The notes under the pieces: model-generated | The model's database searches: none | What the model was told of the DNA's origin: nothing | What the model saw: the letters and a program-made list of their open reading frames with translations, nothing else | Shown here: piece after piece, positions 1 through 6,681 of the stretch | Position numbering within the stretch: the stretch's first letter is position 1 | Layout: each line of letters begins with the position of its first letter | Position numbers and translations under genes: made by a program | From: Clostridia bacterium | Lineage (GTDB): Bacteria; Bacillota; Clostridia; Christensenellales; Borkfalkiaceae | Length of the DNA stretch: 9,032 nucleotides | Assembly: GCA_017620875.1 (NCBI GenBank) | Contig: JAGAUH010000267.1 | Location: 1 to 9,032 of the forward strand | Reading direction: 5' to 3'

Positions 1-2
1 AT

Positions 3-929
3 GTTACCATGCTAGATGGTTCTTCCTTTCTAATTTTTCAAGATGCGCGAACAAAAGGGCGAAAAGTAGCTACGATGTTCACAGGCTTTTGCTCATATCA
101 CGACAAGGTGTTGTTTCAGGAGATAGAAGATATTGATTTCACTGCTACACAGAAGCAAATTTTCTTGCTGACATATAGAACTATGGCATGGCATTACCAT
201 AAAAAGCAAGAGCAAGTAAAACAAAACGAAGTTAAAAAACATAACGACTTTTTTAGAAACGTTTTGTCTTACGCGTTAGACAAGGGTTATCCAGAATTAG
301 AAACTTTTAAGGCGGTTTGCTATTTAAAGGGTGTTTATTTTGAAAAGAATATAGAACTAGGCAAAGCAATGCTAAAAAACAATGCGGATAAAGGCTTATA
401 TTACGCTTGCTTATATTTGTACGAGTTTTTGCTAAACGGCGAGTTTTTTGATAAAGACGAAACCCTTGCGGTAAAATATTTAAAAGATGCAACAAAAGTA
501 GACGTTTTGGGTAAGGCAATGCACTTTTACGGTTATCACCTTTATAACGGAATAGGCGTAGAACAAGACAAAGGGGAAGCGTTAACTTATTATTTGGCTT
601 CTGCAATGCTTTCTTACGTGCCGTCTTTTTCTATCGTAGCAAAAACGTGGTATAACGGAGATAGTGGTACGGTTAGTAAAACCGAAGCGTTAAAATGGTA
701 CGTTTCGGCGGCAAAGGCTAACGATTTAGAAGCAATTAGGATACTTGGTAGGTGGTATATCACCGGCGAAGTGGTAGAAAAAGATATAGATTACGGAATA
801 TCTTTAACTACTTATTCGGCGGAAAACGGGCATATTCCTGCCGTAAAAGATTTGCTTGTTTATTACGAGCAACCCGGGGTTTATATTTCGGAAGACGTTA
901 TAAATGAAGTTAAAAAATTTTTAAAATAA
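3..929 (+). CDS. Sel1-repeat protein, probably 5'-truncated by the window edge
   Basis: The reading frame is open from the window's left edge; the first in-frame ATG is at 9, with no ribosome site in the few bases before it, so the true start is probably upstream. Numbered from that ATG, residues about 18-70 hold a conserved-looking block with Cys28 and His31-Asp32 (GFCSYHDKVLF) followed by an aromatic-rich helix. As I recall, this block occurs in uncharacterised proteins where a metal-ribbon-like N-terminus precedes it, which also argues for truncation. Residues about 96-275 contain roughly five degenerate Sel1-like alpha/alpha repeats (for example LYNGIGVEQDKGEALTYY near 178-195 and KTEALKWYVSAAKAND near 224-239). 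Sel1 repeats are protein-interaction scaffolds; the partner is unknown. No signal peptide is visible in the part present. No terminator separates it from dgt, so read-through is possible. Confidence 0.8.
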   Translation, partial: VTMLDGSSFLIFQDARTKGRKVATMFTGFCSYHDKVLFQEIEDIDFTATQKQIFLLTYRTMAWHYHKKQEQVKQNEVKKHNDFFRNVLSYALDKGYPELETFKAVCYLKGVYFEKNIELGKAMLKNNADKGLYYACLYLYEFLLNGEFFDKDETLAVKYLKDATKVDVLGKAMHFYGYHLYNGIGVEQDKGEALTYYLASAMLSYVPSFSIVAKTWYNGDSGTVSKTEALKWYVSAAKANDLEAIRILGRWYITGEVVEKDIDYGISLTTYSAENGHIPAVKDLLVYYEQPGVYISEDVINEVKKFLK

Positions 930-956
930 AATCTGAGAATTAGTAACTTAATTAAA

Positions 957-962
957 TATAAT
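957..962 (+). promoter_or_regulatory. candidate -10 element for dgt
   Basis: A consensus TATAAT lies 20 bp before the dgt ATG, giving an expected start near 969 and a leader of about 14 nt that would just include the AAAGGG ribosome site at 973-978. No convincing -35 hexamer is present at 16-18 bp spacing, so this is a weak call. dgt could instead be read through from the Sel1-repeat gene. Confidence 0.3.
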
Positions 963-982
963 AAAGGTTAATAAAGGGAATA

Positions 983-2212
983 ATGCAAAGTTTAAAAAAG
1001 GGCGCAATAGTGCCAACTAATACAAATTATGCTAGTTTAATTAAAAGAGAAACTAGCCTATATAACGATAATAGCAAAATCCGTTCGCCTTTCGAAAGGG
1101 ATTATACTAGGGTTTTACACTCTACGGCGTATCGTAGGTTAAAGCATAAAACTCAAGTGTTTTACAACGTGGATAGCGACCATATTTGTACTCGTATGGA
1201 ACACGTTTTGCACGTGGAGTCCGTTAGTTATACGATAGCAAAAAAACTAGGTCTTAACGAAGAATTAACCAAGGCTATTGCAATCGCGCACGATTTGGGA
1301 CACGCGCCTTTTGGACATCACGGCGAGCAAATAATTTCGGATATTGCAAAAGAGCATTTAAACGAGAGTTTTTGGCACGAGAAAAACGGACTTTATTTTG
1401 CCGACTTTATAGAACTACTTCCTAACCACGAAAATAAATATCAAAACCTAAACTTAACTTACGCAGTAAGAGACGGCATTATTTCTCACTGTGGCGAAGT
1501 GGATAATTGCGCGGTTAAACCAAGAACGGAACTAATAGATTTGCAAAAAGATTTTTGTACCGCAGGAAAGTTTAATCCTATCACGCTAGAAGGGTGCGTT
1601 GTTAAACTTGCCGATAAAATTGCCTACGTTGGTAGGGATATAGAAGATGCGTTAAATTTGGGATTTTTATCTCAAGAAGACGTTTTAGAACTTAAAAACA
1701 TAGTAAAACTAAAAAAAGGATCGGCGATAAATACTAGCACTATAATTGGTGAAATGATTGGCGATATTTGTAAAAATAGCAGTTTAGAAAAAGGTATTTG
1801 TTTGTCGCAAGTAACGGGTGAAAAACTTAGTAAAATAAAGGCGTTTAATTACCAAAAAATATATTCTAGCAAGCGTTTTAACGCTTTTAAAGAATATTCT
1901 AAATTAATTATAAACCAAATTTTTAATACGCTTTTAGAGTTTTATAGCGGTCAAGACACCCTAAAAAATTTAAAGCAAAACAAAAATTTATATCCTACTT
2001 TAATAAAAGAATTTTATAGTTATTTATGTAAATACGTCAATGCGGAAATTTTGCTAAAAGAAGATAAAAAATATTTTAAAGACTATATAAATATAAAAAT
2101 TTATCAAAACTTGCAAAATAAACAAATTTATATAAAAGCCATTTTAGATTATATTTCGGGTATGACGGATAGATACGCGGTAGATACTTTTTCCGAACTA
2201 ATTAAATATTAA
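983..2212 (+). CDS. dgt: dGTPase-type deoxynucleotide triphosphohydrolase
   Basis: HD-superfamily enzyme that hydrolyses dGTP (often other dNTPs too) to the deoxynucleoside and triphosphate; cytoplasmic, trimming dNTP pools. The signature is complete: the SPFERDYTRVLHSTAYRRLKHKTQVF region near 35-60, the first metal histidine in RMEHVLHVE (His74), the HD pair in AHDLGHAPFGHHGE (His103-Asp104) and the distal aspartate in VKLADKIAYVGRDIEDAL (Asp211). The 409 residues fit the medium-length dGTPase-like proteins of Bacillota. The last 150 codons are very A/T- and Lys/Asn/Tyr-rich and less recognisable, as expected for the variable C-terminal helical region. The start is supported by AAAGGG at 973-978, four bases before the ATG. 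It ends just before an intrinsic terminator. dNTPases of this superfamily can restrict phage, but nothing here ties it to the HNH-OLD operon 4 kb away, so housekeeping is the default. Confidence 0.93.
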   Translation: MQSLKKGAIVPTNTNYASLIKRETSLYNDNSKIRSPFERDYTRVLHSTAYRRLKHKTQVFYNVDSDHICTRMEHVLHVESVSYTIAKKLGLNEELTKAIAIAHDLGHAPFGHHGEQIISDIAKEHLNESFWHEKNGLYFADFIELLPNHENKYQNLNLTYAVRDGIISHCGEVDNCAVKPRTELIDLQKDFCTAGKFNPITLEGCVVKLADKIAYVGRDIEDALNLGFLSQEDVLELKNIVKLKKGSAINTSTIIGEMIGDICKNSSLEKGICLSQVTGEKLSKIKAFNYQKIYSSKRFNAFKEYSKLIINQIFNTLLEFYSGQDTLKNLKQNKNLYPTLIKEFYSYLCKYVNAEILLKEDKKYFKDYINIKIYQNLQNKQIYIKAILDYISGMTDRYAVDTFSELIKY

Positions 2213-2218
2213 AAAATA

Positions 2219-2250
2219 ACGCTAGCCAAAAATGGCTAGCGTGTTTTATT
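2219..2250 (+). terminator. intrinsic terminator of dgt
   Basis: A perfect 9-bp stem (ACGCTAGCC at 2219-2227 with GGCTAGCGT at 2234-2242) encloses a 6-nt AAAAAT loop and is followed by GTTTTATT. It lies seven bases after the dgt stop codon. Confidence 0.88.
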
Positions 2251-2306
2251 GTATAAAAAACTTAATATTGGCAAATAATAAGGTTATCAAAAAATAAGGA
2301 GTTTAT

Positions 2307-3524
2307 ATGAAAAAATTTTGTTTGCCAAGAGAAATTTATTACGGAAACGACGCTATAAGTTGTTTAAGCGACCTTAAAGGTAAAAAAGCCACTATTTGCA
2401 CGGGTGGTTCTTCTATGAAGAAATACGGCTTTTTGCAAGAAGTTATAGACTTATTGCATAAGGCTAAGTTCGACGTGGATATTATAGACCAAATAGAGCC
2501 TGACCCAAGTGTAGAAACGGTAGAGCGTGGTGCAGAAAAAATGCTTAAATTTAAGCCTGATTTAATTGTTGCAATAGGCGGTGGCTCTGCCATAGACGGA
2601 GCAAAGGCAATGTGGATAAAATACGAATATCCCGAAATTACCTTTGAAGAAATGTGTAAGGTTTTCGGCTTGCCAAAACTAAGAAATAAGGCAAGGTTCG
2701 TTGCGATACCATCTACTAGCGGAACGGCTACCGAAGTTACGGCTTTTTCGGTTATAACGGACAATAAAAAGGGTATTAAATATCCCCTTGCCGACTACGA
2801 AATTACACCCGATATAGCGGTACTAGATAGTAGGCTAACTTTAACTATGCCAAGGCATTTGGTTGCTCATACGGGTATGGACGCGTTTACCCACGCGGTA
2901 GAGTGTTTCGTATCTACTGCAAGTTCGCCTTTTACCGATCCGCTTGCGTTACAAGCAATTAAAATGATAATGGACAATATTTTCGATTCTTACCACGGGG
3001 AAGAAGTTGCAAGGGAAAATATGCACTATGCTCAGTGTCTAGCAGGTATGGCTTTTTCTAACGGGCTACTTGGTATAGTTCATAGTTTAGCGCATAAAAC
3101 GGGGGCTATTTTTGCCGACCTTGGCGGACATATAATTCACGGCGTAGCAAACGCAATGTATTTGCCAAGGGTTATAGAGTACAACGCCAAAGACGAGTAT
3201 GCTAGGGCAAGGTATCTTTTAATTTGTAAATACTTGGGGCTTGGCGGAGAAGATAACAACCAAAAAATACAAAGTTTAGTAAATTTAGTGGTTGGTTTAA
3301 CTAGAGATTTACAAATTGCACCTTGTATTAGTAAGTGTGGTGTAAACGGTGAAATAGTAGAAGAAGGGTTTGTATCCGAGCAAGAATTTTTGTCTAGGGT
3401 AGACGCCATTGCAGAAAACGCTTTGTTAGATGCTTGCACTTTATCTAATCCGCGTAAGCCAACCAAACAAGACTTAGTAGAAATTTTAAAGTGTTGTTAT
3501 TATGGCACTAGCGTAAAAATTTAG
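2307..3524 (+). CDS. iron-containing alcohol dehydrogenase (group III)
   Basis: NAD(P)-dependent alcohol/aldehyde oxidoreductase of the Fe-ADH family, cytoplasmic, probably reducing aldehydes in fermentation; the substrate cannot be told from sequence. The N-terminal nucleotide-binding half has GGGSAIDGAK (91-100) and the IPSTSGTATEVT block (134-145). The C-terminal helical half supplies the metal ligands: Asp192 and His196 in HTGMDAFTHAVE, His259 in GIVHSLAHKTG, and a final histidine in GGHIIHGVANA (His278 by alignment with the usual HIPHG). The linker before that last histidine is about five residues longer than in FucO/AdhE-type enzymes (see findings). The 405-residue length is slightly above the usual 380-390. 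AAGGAG at 2296-2301, five bases before the ATG, fixes the start. It appears to be a single-gene unit: a terminator precedes it and the next gene has its own promoter. Confidence 0.93.
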   Translation: MKKFCLPREIYYGNDAISCLSDLKGKKATICTGGSSMKKYGFLQEVIDLLHKAKFDVDIIDQIEPDPSVETVERGAEKMLKFKPDLIVAIGGGSAIDGAKAMWIKYEYPEITFEEMCKVFGLPKLRNKARFVAIPSTSGTATEVTAFSVITDNKKGIKYPLADYEITPDIAVLDSRLTLTMPRHLVAHTGMDAFTHAVECFVSTASSPFTDPLALQAIKMIMDNIFDSYHGEEVARENMHYAQCLAGMAFSNGLLGIVHSLAHKTGAIFADLGGHIIHGVANAMYLPRVIEYNAKDEYARARYLLICKYLGLGGEDNNQKIQSLVNLVVGLTRDLQIAPCISKCGVNGEIVEEGFVSEQEFLSRVDAIAENALLDACTLSNPRKPTKQDLVEILKCCYYGTSVKI

Positions 3525-3614
3525 TTAAAAAGCAAATAAAAAGTAAAAATAAATACAAAAATTAATTTTTATCTAATAAAATTTAAAAAAAGACTTTTAT
3601 TTTTTAATTGGTTA

Positions 3615-3623
3615 TGATATAAT
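3615..3623 (+). promoter_or_regulatory. extended -10 promoter of the DUF4177-like gene
   Basis: TGaTATAAT is a perfect extended -10 element 37 bp ahead of the ATG. The -35 region around 3592-3600 (agacttttat) matches consensus poorly, which an extended -10 can tolerate. The predicted transcription start is about 3630. Confidence 0.6.
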
Positions 3624-3649
3624 TTTATAGTAATATAAATTTTGCCATT

Positions 3650-3654
3650 GGAGG
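3650..3654 (+). promoter_or_regulatory. ribosome binding site deciding the 3660 start
   Basis: GGAGG with a 5-nt spacer to ATG 3660. It would be internal to the coding sequence if the upstream TTG were used, so it settles the start. Confidence 0.8.
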
Positions 3655-3659
3655 TAAAT

Positions 3660-3881
3660 ATGAAAGAATATAAATATATATCCGTACCAGAAGTTGTAGT
3701 AACTAAAAAAGATAAGGTAAACGAATCCGTTAACGCTTATTTCGATATTATTACTCAAGAGTCTATAGAAGGGTGGCAATTTGTTCAGGTTGCTCAAATT
3801 TCTTTAGTAACTAAAAGCTGGGCTTTTAAAAACACAACCGAAAAAAGAAACGTATATATTTTTGCTAAAGATGCAGAATAA
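3660..3881 (+). CDS. small DUF4177-like protein
   Basis: A 73-residue cytoplasmic protein. It resembles DUF4177 (PF13783) in layout: an N-terminal strand MKEYKYISVPEV, an amphipathic helix near 25-37, then the diagnostic EGWQFVQV (37-44) and a closing strand near 62-70. The family's function is unknown. A TTG start at 3642 would add six residues, but GGAGG at 3650-3654 lies inside that extension and sits five bases before the ATG at 3660, so the ATG is chosen. The gene has its own extended -10 promoter and terminator, so it is transcribed alone. Confidence 0.75.
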   Translation: MKEYKYISVPEVVVTKKDKVNESVNAYFDIITQESIEGWQFVQVAQISLVTKSWAFKNTTEKRNVYIFAKDAE

Positions 3882-3899
3882 TTTAAGTTAAGTTTATTT

Positions 3900-3928
3900 T
3901 ACGCCGTTTTATCACGGCGTATTTTTTT
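3900..3928 (+). terminator. intrinsic terminator of the DUF4177-like gene
   Basis: An 8-bp stem (TACGCCGT 3900-3907 with ACGGCGTA 3914-3921), a 6-nt loop, and seven T residues directly after it on the plus strand. On the minus strand the exit side is A-rich (AAAATAAAC), so it serves the plus-strand gene only. Confidence 0.9.
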
Positions 3929-3961
3929 GTTAATTAAAAATATAAATTTTTATATAGGGTA

Positions 3962-3992
3962 AGAGCCGATGCAAAAAAATTGCATCGGCTCT
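3962..3992. repeat. strong 13-bp inverted repeat between convergent genes
   Basis: AGAGCCGATGCAA (3962-3974) and TTGCATCGGCTCT (3980-3992) form a perfect 13-bp stem with an AAAAA loop. It lies 31 bp beyond the stop of the minus-strand lipoprotein gene, where a terminator is expected. However, the T7 run on the minus strand (3999-3993) comes before the stem, and the exit side reads TACCC, so a canonical U-tract is missing for both directions. It may still be the 3' end signal of the lipoprotein mRNA, for example as a 3'-stabilising or pausing hairpin. Confidence 0.6.
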
Positions 3993-4023
3993 AAAAAAAT
4001 ATTGAGGAGGGTAGTGTGCTAAA

Positions 4024-6099
4024 TTAAGATACGGTATAAGTCCAACCGCTACTAGAACAAGAAATCCACATTTTACCAAAAGATTTAGGGTTAGTTACTT
4101 GCATAACTACGTTTCCGCTACTATCCTTTACGGTTATGGTTTTTCCTGCAGAATAACTCGTAGTATATTTTTGATAACTACCACTAGGGGTAGAGTCTTC
4201 CATAGCAGAACTTCCTGCCATAATTATTGCGTTTGCTCCGCCAAAAGAAACGCTAGTAGATGCGTCTAAAGCACCGTTTCCACCACTAGTAGTTCCGCAT
4301 ACGTAAATTGTTCCGCCGTTTAATTTAATATAACCTTTGTTTTCTTGTCCCATATCGCCACCGCCGGCATCTAGTCCGTCGCCATCGGCGTTTACAAGGG
4401 TTGTTCCACCTGTAAATTCTACCGTGCAAGTAACCGAACTATCGTCGCCGTAAGCCGCGTTTATTCCGTCGTCAGTTGCGTATAAAGTGTGGTTTCCGCC
4501 AGAGATATAAATATTAGTTCCTTCTAGCGCTTCGTAACTTTTAGTAACGTTTAAACTTCCGCCTTTTAGGTAGGCGTTGTGTTCTGCATGTACGCCGTCG
4601 TCTCCGCTAGTAACGTTTAGCGTTCCGCCCGTTATAGTGATATCTCCGTGAGAGTGTATTGCGTCGTCGTTAGAGTTTATTTCAAATTTACCGCCGTTTA
4701 TTATCATAGGATAATAATCGGCAAATCCGCAAGGATAAAGCGTTTCGGTTACCGTTCCGTTAGAATCCGTGGTAGAAAGTTTAGTTCCGCAAACTAATAA
4801 CGCTTTTCCGTTTGTAGTGCTAGTGGTTGTAGTACTACTAGAACTGCTACCGCCAAAGTTTCCGCCCCAATTACCACCTGGTCTATTACTTCCACTGCCA
4901 GGCATATCGTTGCTACCCGTAATAGTTTCCGGTGTTCCGCCGTTTGTGGTAATGCTAATGGTGTTGCTATCCGTGTTGTCTATAACCATTTTATTGTTTG
5001 CGGTAATTCCGTTATCGTCGCTAGTTATAGTTATATTAGAGTTTTTAATATATAGGTAACCTGCCGTTTCGGTAGAGGCAAGAGTAGTTGCTTCGGTAGA
5101 GTCGGCGGGAGAATTGTCGGTTTTAATTCCGTCGTTAGTACAAGTAACGGATAGGTTAGAGTTTAATAGTTGCAAAGTTTTACCGGCTTTAATTCCGCAA
5201 TTAGTTGCGTTAATGCTTATAGTAGGTCCGTTTATGGTTAGGTTTTCTTTAATTTTAATACAAGTGGTATCTTCGCCGTTTGCCTTTAACTCTAAAGAGC
5301 CGCCGCCGTTTATAGTTAGGCTAGATTTTTTTGCGTTTATTACCGCTCCGTCGCCTACTAGTGCAATGTCGCCAACGCTATCCGCTAAATAGTTGGTAGA
5401 GCCGTCTTTAATGGTTAAAGTGCGGTTATAACTATTTGCTTCAAATAAAATAGCAGGGGTACTTTGGTCTTGGGTGGTTTGGATATTTACACCGTCTAAA
5501 ATAATAGTTATATCGCCTTCTACTCCGTTAATTAGCATATAGCCCGAGTAATTGCCTGTAAAAGTGTAAGTTCCCGCCTTAGTTACGGTAACAACGTTAG
5601 CCCCGTAAGTTATTGCAGAGTGCTCTGTTTGAGTAGTTAAATTTATCACGCTAGGATCTTGATAAACGGAACTACTAGAACTAGCCGAACTAGAAGATTT
5701 GAAAGAACTAGAACTACTTGGCTCTTTGCTACTAGAATTACTTATTTCGCTACTAGAAACCTTGCTAGAACTAGCCGTGCTACTTGGATTAGAACTACTA
5801 ATTATAGTAGAATTAGAACTGCTAGAAGAACTAGGTTTTATGCTAGAAGAACTTTCTATTAAAGAAACTATTTCGCTTAAAGAATTTGTTTGATTAGAAG
5901 AACTAATTATTTCTAAACTAGAACTATTATTTTCTTGGATACTTTCGCTAGAAATTTGTTCTTGGCTAGAAGTAGTGTTTAAAACGCTTTGAGAGTTAGG
6001 TTGGCTTGCCTTAGAGTTTTGAGGAACGGTAGTGTCTACCGTACAACCTACAAAGGTAAAAAGGATAACGGCAAGCATAATAGTTAAAAATTTTTTCAT
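4024..6099 (-). CDS. Cthe_2159-like carbohydrate-binding beta-helix lipoprotein with polyserine stalk
   Basis: Cell-surface protein of 691 residues. Residues 1-19 are a lipoprotein signal peptide (MKKF, hydrophobic core, FVGC with Cys19 as predicted lipidation site). Residues 40-145 are a Ser-dominated low-complexity stalk that would span the cell wall. From about 150 onward come beta-helix rungs typical of the Cthe_2159 family (PF14262), which binds acidic or cellulosic polysaccharides with calcium: recurring short Asp-rich turns such as NDGIKT (322), NDDAIHSH (477), GDDGVHAE (499), TDDGINAA (542) and DGDGLDAG (572), and LTINGG/ITITGG rungs. A Gly/Pro/Asn then Ser/Thr insert at about 400-430 separates two lobes. 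Eight cysteines follow the lipidation site, so disulfides are possible. AAAGGA at 6107-6112, seven bases before the ATG, supports the start. The ligand is inference from the family. Confidence 0.88.
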   Translation of the reverse strand: MKKFLTIMLAVILFTFVGCTVDTTVPQNSKASQPNSQSVLNTTSSQEQISSESIQENNSSSLEIISSSNQTNSLSEIVSLIESSSSIKPSSSSSSNSTIISSSNPSSTASSSKVSSSEISNSSSKEPSSSSSFKSSSSASSSSSVYQDPSVINLTTQTEHSAITYGANVVTVTKAGTYTFTGNYSGYMLINGVEGDITIILDGVNIQTTQDQSTPAILFEANSYNRTLTIKDGSTNYLADSVGDIALVGDGAVINAKKSSLTINGGGSLELKANGEDTTCIKIKENLTINGPTISINATNCGIKAGKTLQLLNSNLSVTCTNDGIKTDNSPADSTEATTLASTETAGYLYIKNSNITITSDDNGITANNKMVIDNTDSNTISITTNGGTPETITGSNDMPGSGSNRPGGNWGGNFGGSSSSSTTTTSTTNGKALLVCGTKLSTTDSNGTVTETLYPCGFADYYPMIINGGKFEINSNDDAIHSHGDITITGGTLNVTSGDDGVHAEHNAYLKGGSLNVTKSYEALEGTNIYISGGNHTLYATDDGINAAYGDDSSVTCTVEFTGGTTLVNADGDGLDAGGGDMGQENKGYIKLNGGTIYVCGTTSGGNGALDASTSVSFGGANAIIMAGSSAMEDSTPSGSYQKYTTSYSAGKTITVKDSSGNVVMQVTNPKSFGKMWISCSSSGWTYTVS
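5665..5976 (-). repeat. polyserine-encoding low-complexity tract
   Basis: Codes for residues 42-145 of the lipoprotein, with runs of up to six serines built from mixed TCT, AGT and AGC codons, broken by Asn, Lys, Glu, Ile and Pro. On the plus strand it reads as a degenerate GAACTA/CTAGAA pattern and yields spurious long open frames, which are shadows. Such tracts change length by slippage or recombination, so stalk length probably varies between strains. Confidence 0.8.
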
Positions 6100-6171
6100 T
6101 TTAAAATCCTTTAAAATTTGTTTTCGAATATTAAGACAACTAAAAAAATAAAACGGTTGGAAAAAAAATAA

Positions 6172-6200
6172 AAAATAATTAAAAAAATTAGGGTTGACAA
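6172..6200 (-). promoter_or_regulatory. candidate promoter of the lipoprotein gene
   Basis: On the minus strand TTGTCA (6200-6195) is followed after 17 bp by TATTTT (6177-6172). The match is only fair, but the position is suitable for a leader of about 70 nt. Its -35 would share the palindrome at 6191-6203 with the oppositely oriented HNH promoter, so one regulator could act on both units. The A/T richness of the region makes chance matches likely. Confidence 0.25.
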
Positions 6201-6203
6201 CCC
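6191..6203. promoter_or_regulatory. palindromic operator candidate over the -35 box
   Basis: GGGTTG-A-CAACCC is a perfect 13-bp inverted repeat that contains the whole TTGACA hexamer. A repressor bound here would block RNA polymerase at the HNH promoter. No regulator gene is in the window, so any trans factor would be encoded elsewhere or be one of the operon's own proteins. Confidence 0.45.
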
Positions 6204-6222
6204 CTTTACTTTTAGTTAAAAT
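6194..6222 (+). promoter_or_regulatory. strong promoter of the HNH-OLD operon
   Basis: Consensus TTGACA (6194-6199), exactly 17 bp, then TAAAAT (6217-6222). The start would be near 6229, only about nine bases before the HNH ATG, so the mRNA would have an extremely short leader with AGGTG (6229-6233) at its very 5' end. Confidence 0.75.
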
Positions 6223-6237
6223 TTAAGTAGGTGAAAT

Positions 6238-6681
6238 ATGAAATTAAATTTTGAACTAATCCCAGACGGGTGTTGGTATAGCAATTTGCGTACGGTATTA
6301 AAACCTAAGCATTGGGATATTTTAAGAAAAGACGCGTATAAAAGGGCGCAAGGCAAGTGTATGATTTGCGGTAGAAAAGTTACTAGGTTAGAGGCTCACG
6401 AAAGGTGGGATTTTAACGAGCAAACTAAAGTGCAAAAACTAACGGAAATAATTGCGGTTTGTCATTTGTGTCATAGCGTTATACATATTGGCAGAACTCA
6501 ACTAATGGGGGAAGAAGATAAGGCAATAGCCCACTATCAAAGGGTAAACAATTGTAACTACGCAACTTACCGAAAAAATTTGGGAGAAGCAAACCTAAAA
6601 CACCAAAGGTTAAGTAGGGTTGACGAGTGGATTTTAGATATTAGCGCTTTAAAAGAGATTATAGGAAATATAGATTTATGA
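6238..6681 (+). CDS. HNH endonuclease family protein
   Basis: A 147-residue predicted nuclease. The N-terminal block LIPDGCWYSNLRTVL (8-21) and the WDILRKDAYKRAQ helix precede a zinc-ribbon HNH core: CMIC (Cys41, Cys44), LEAHERW (His54), CHLCH (Cys75, Cys78, His79) and VIHIG (His83). The C-terminal VDEWILDISAL (128-138) resembles the end of full-length members as I recall them, so it appears intact. This HNH type is common and usually of unknown role; cleavage of DNA, probably metal-dependent, is expected from the fold. It is first in an operon with the OLD-type gene: its TGA overlaps the next ATG (ATGA at 6678-6681), implying translational coupling and matched amounts of the two proteins. 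Transcription is from the strong promoter at 6194-6222. The ribosome site (AGGTG) is weak and very close to the predicted mRNA start. Confidence 0.88.
   Translation: MKLNFELIPDGCWYSNLRTVLKPKHWDILRKDAYKRAQGKCMICGRKVTRLEAHERWDFNEQTKVQKLTEIIAVCHLCHSVIHIGRTQLMGEEDKAIAHYQRVNNCNYATYRKNLGEANLKHQRLSRVDEWILDISALKEIIGNIDL

Noticed and set aside
3525..3610. Terminator after the alcohol dehydrogenase
   Set aside because: The only symmetry is an all-A/T AAAAATTAATTTTT without a GC stem, not a credible intrinsic terminator. The end of this transcript is unresolved.
5659..5893. Plus-strand open frames rich in Arg/Thr or Leu/Glu
   Set aside because: They are the antisense of the polyserine tract. Their composition follows directly from reverse complements of TCT/AGT/AGC codons, and they have no ribosome sites.
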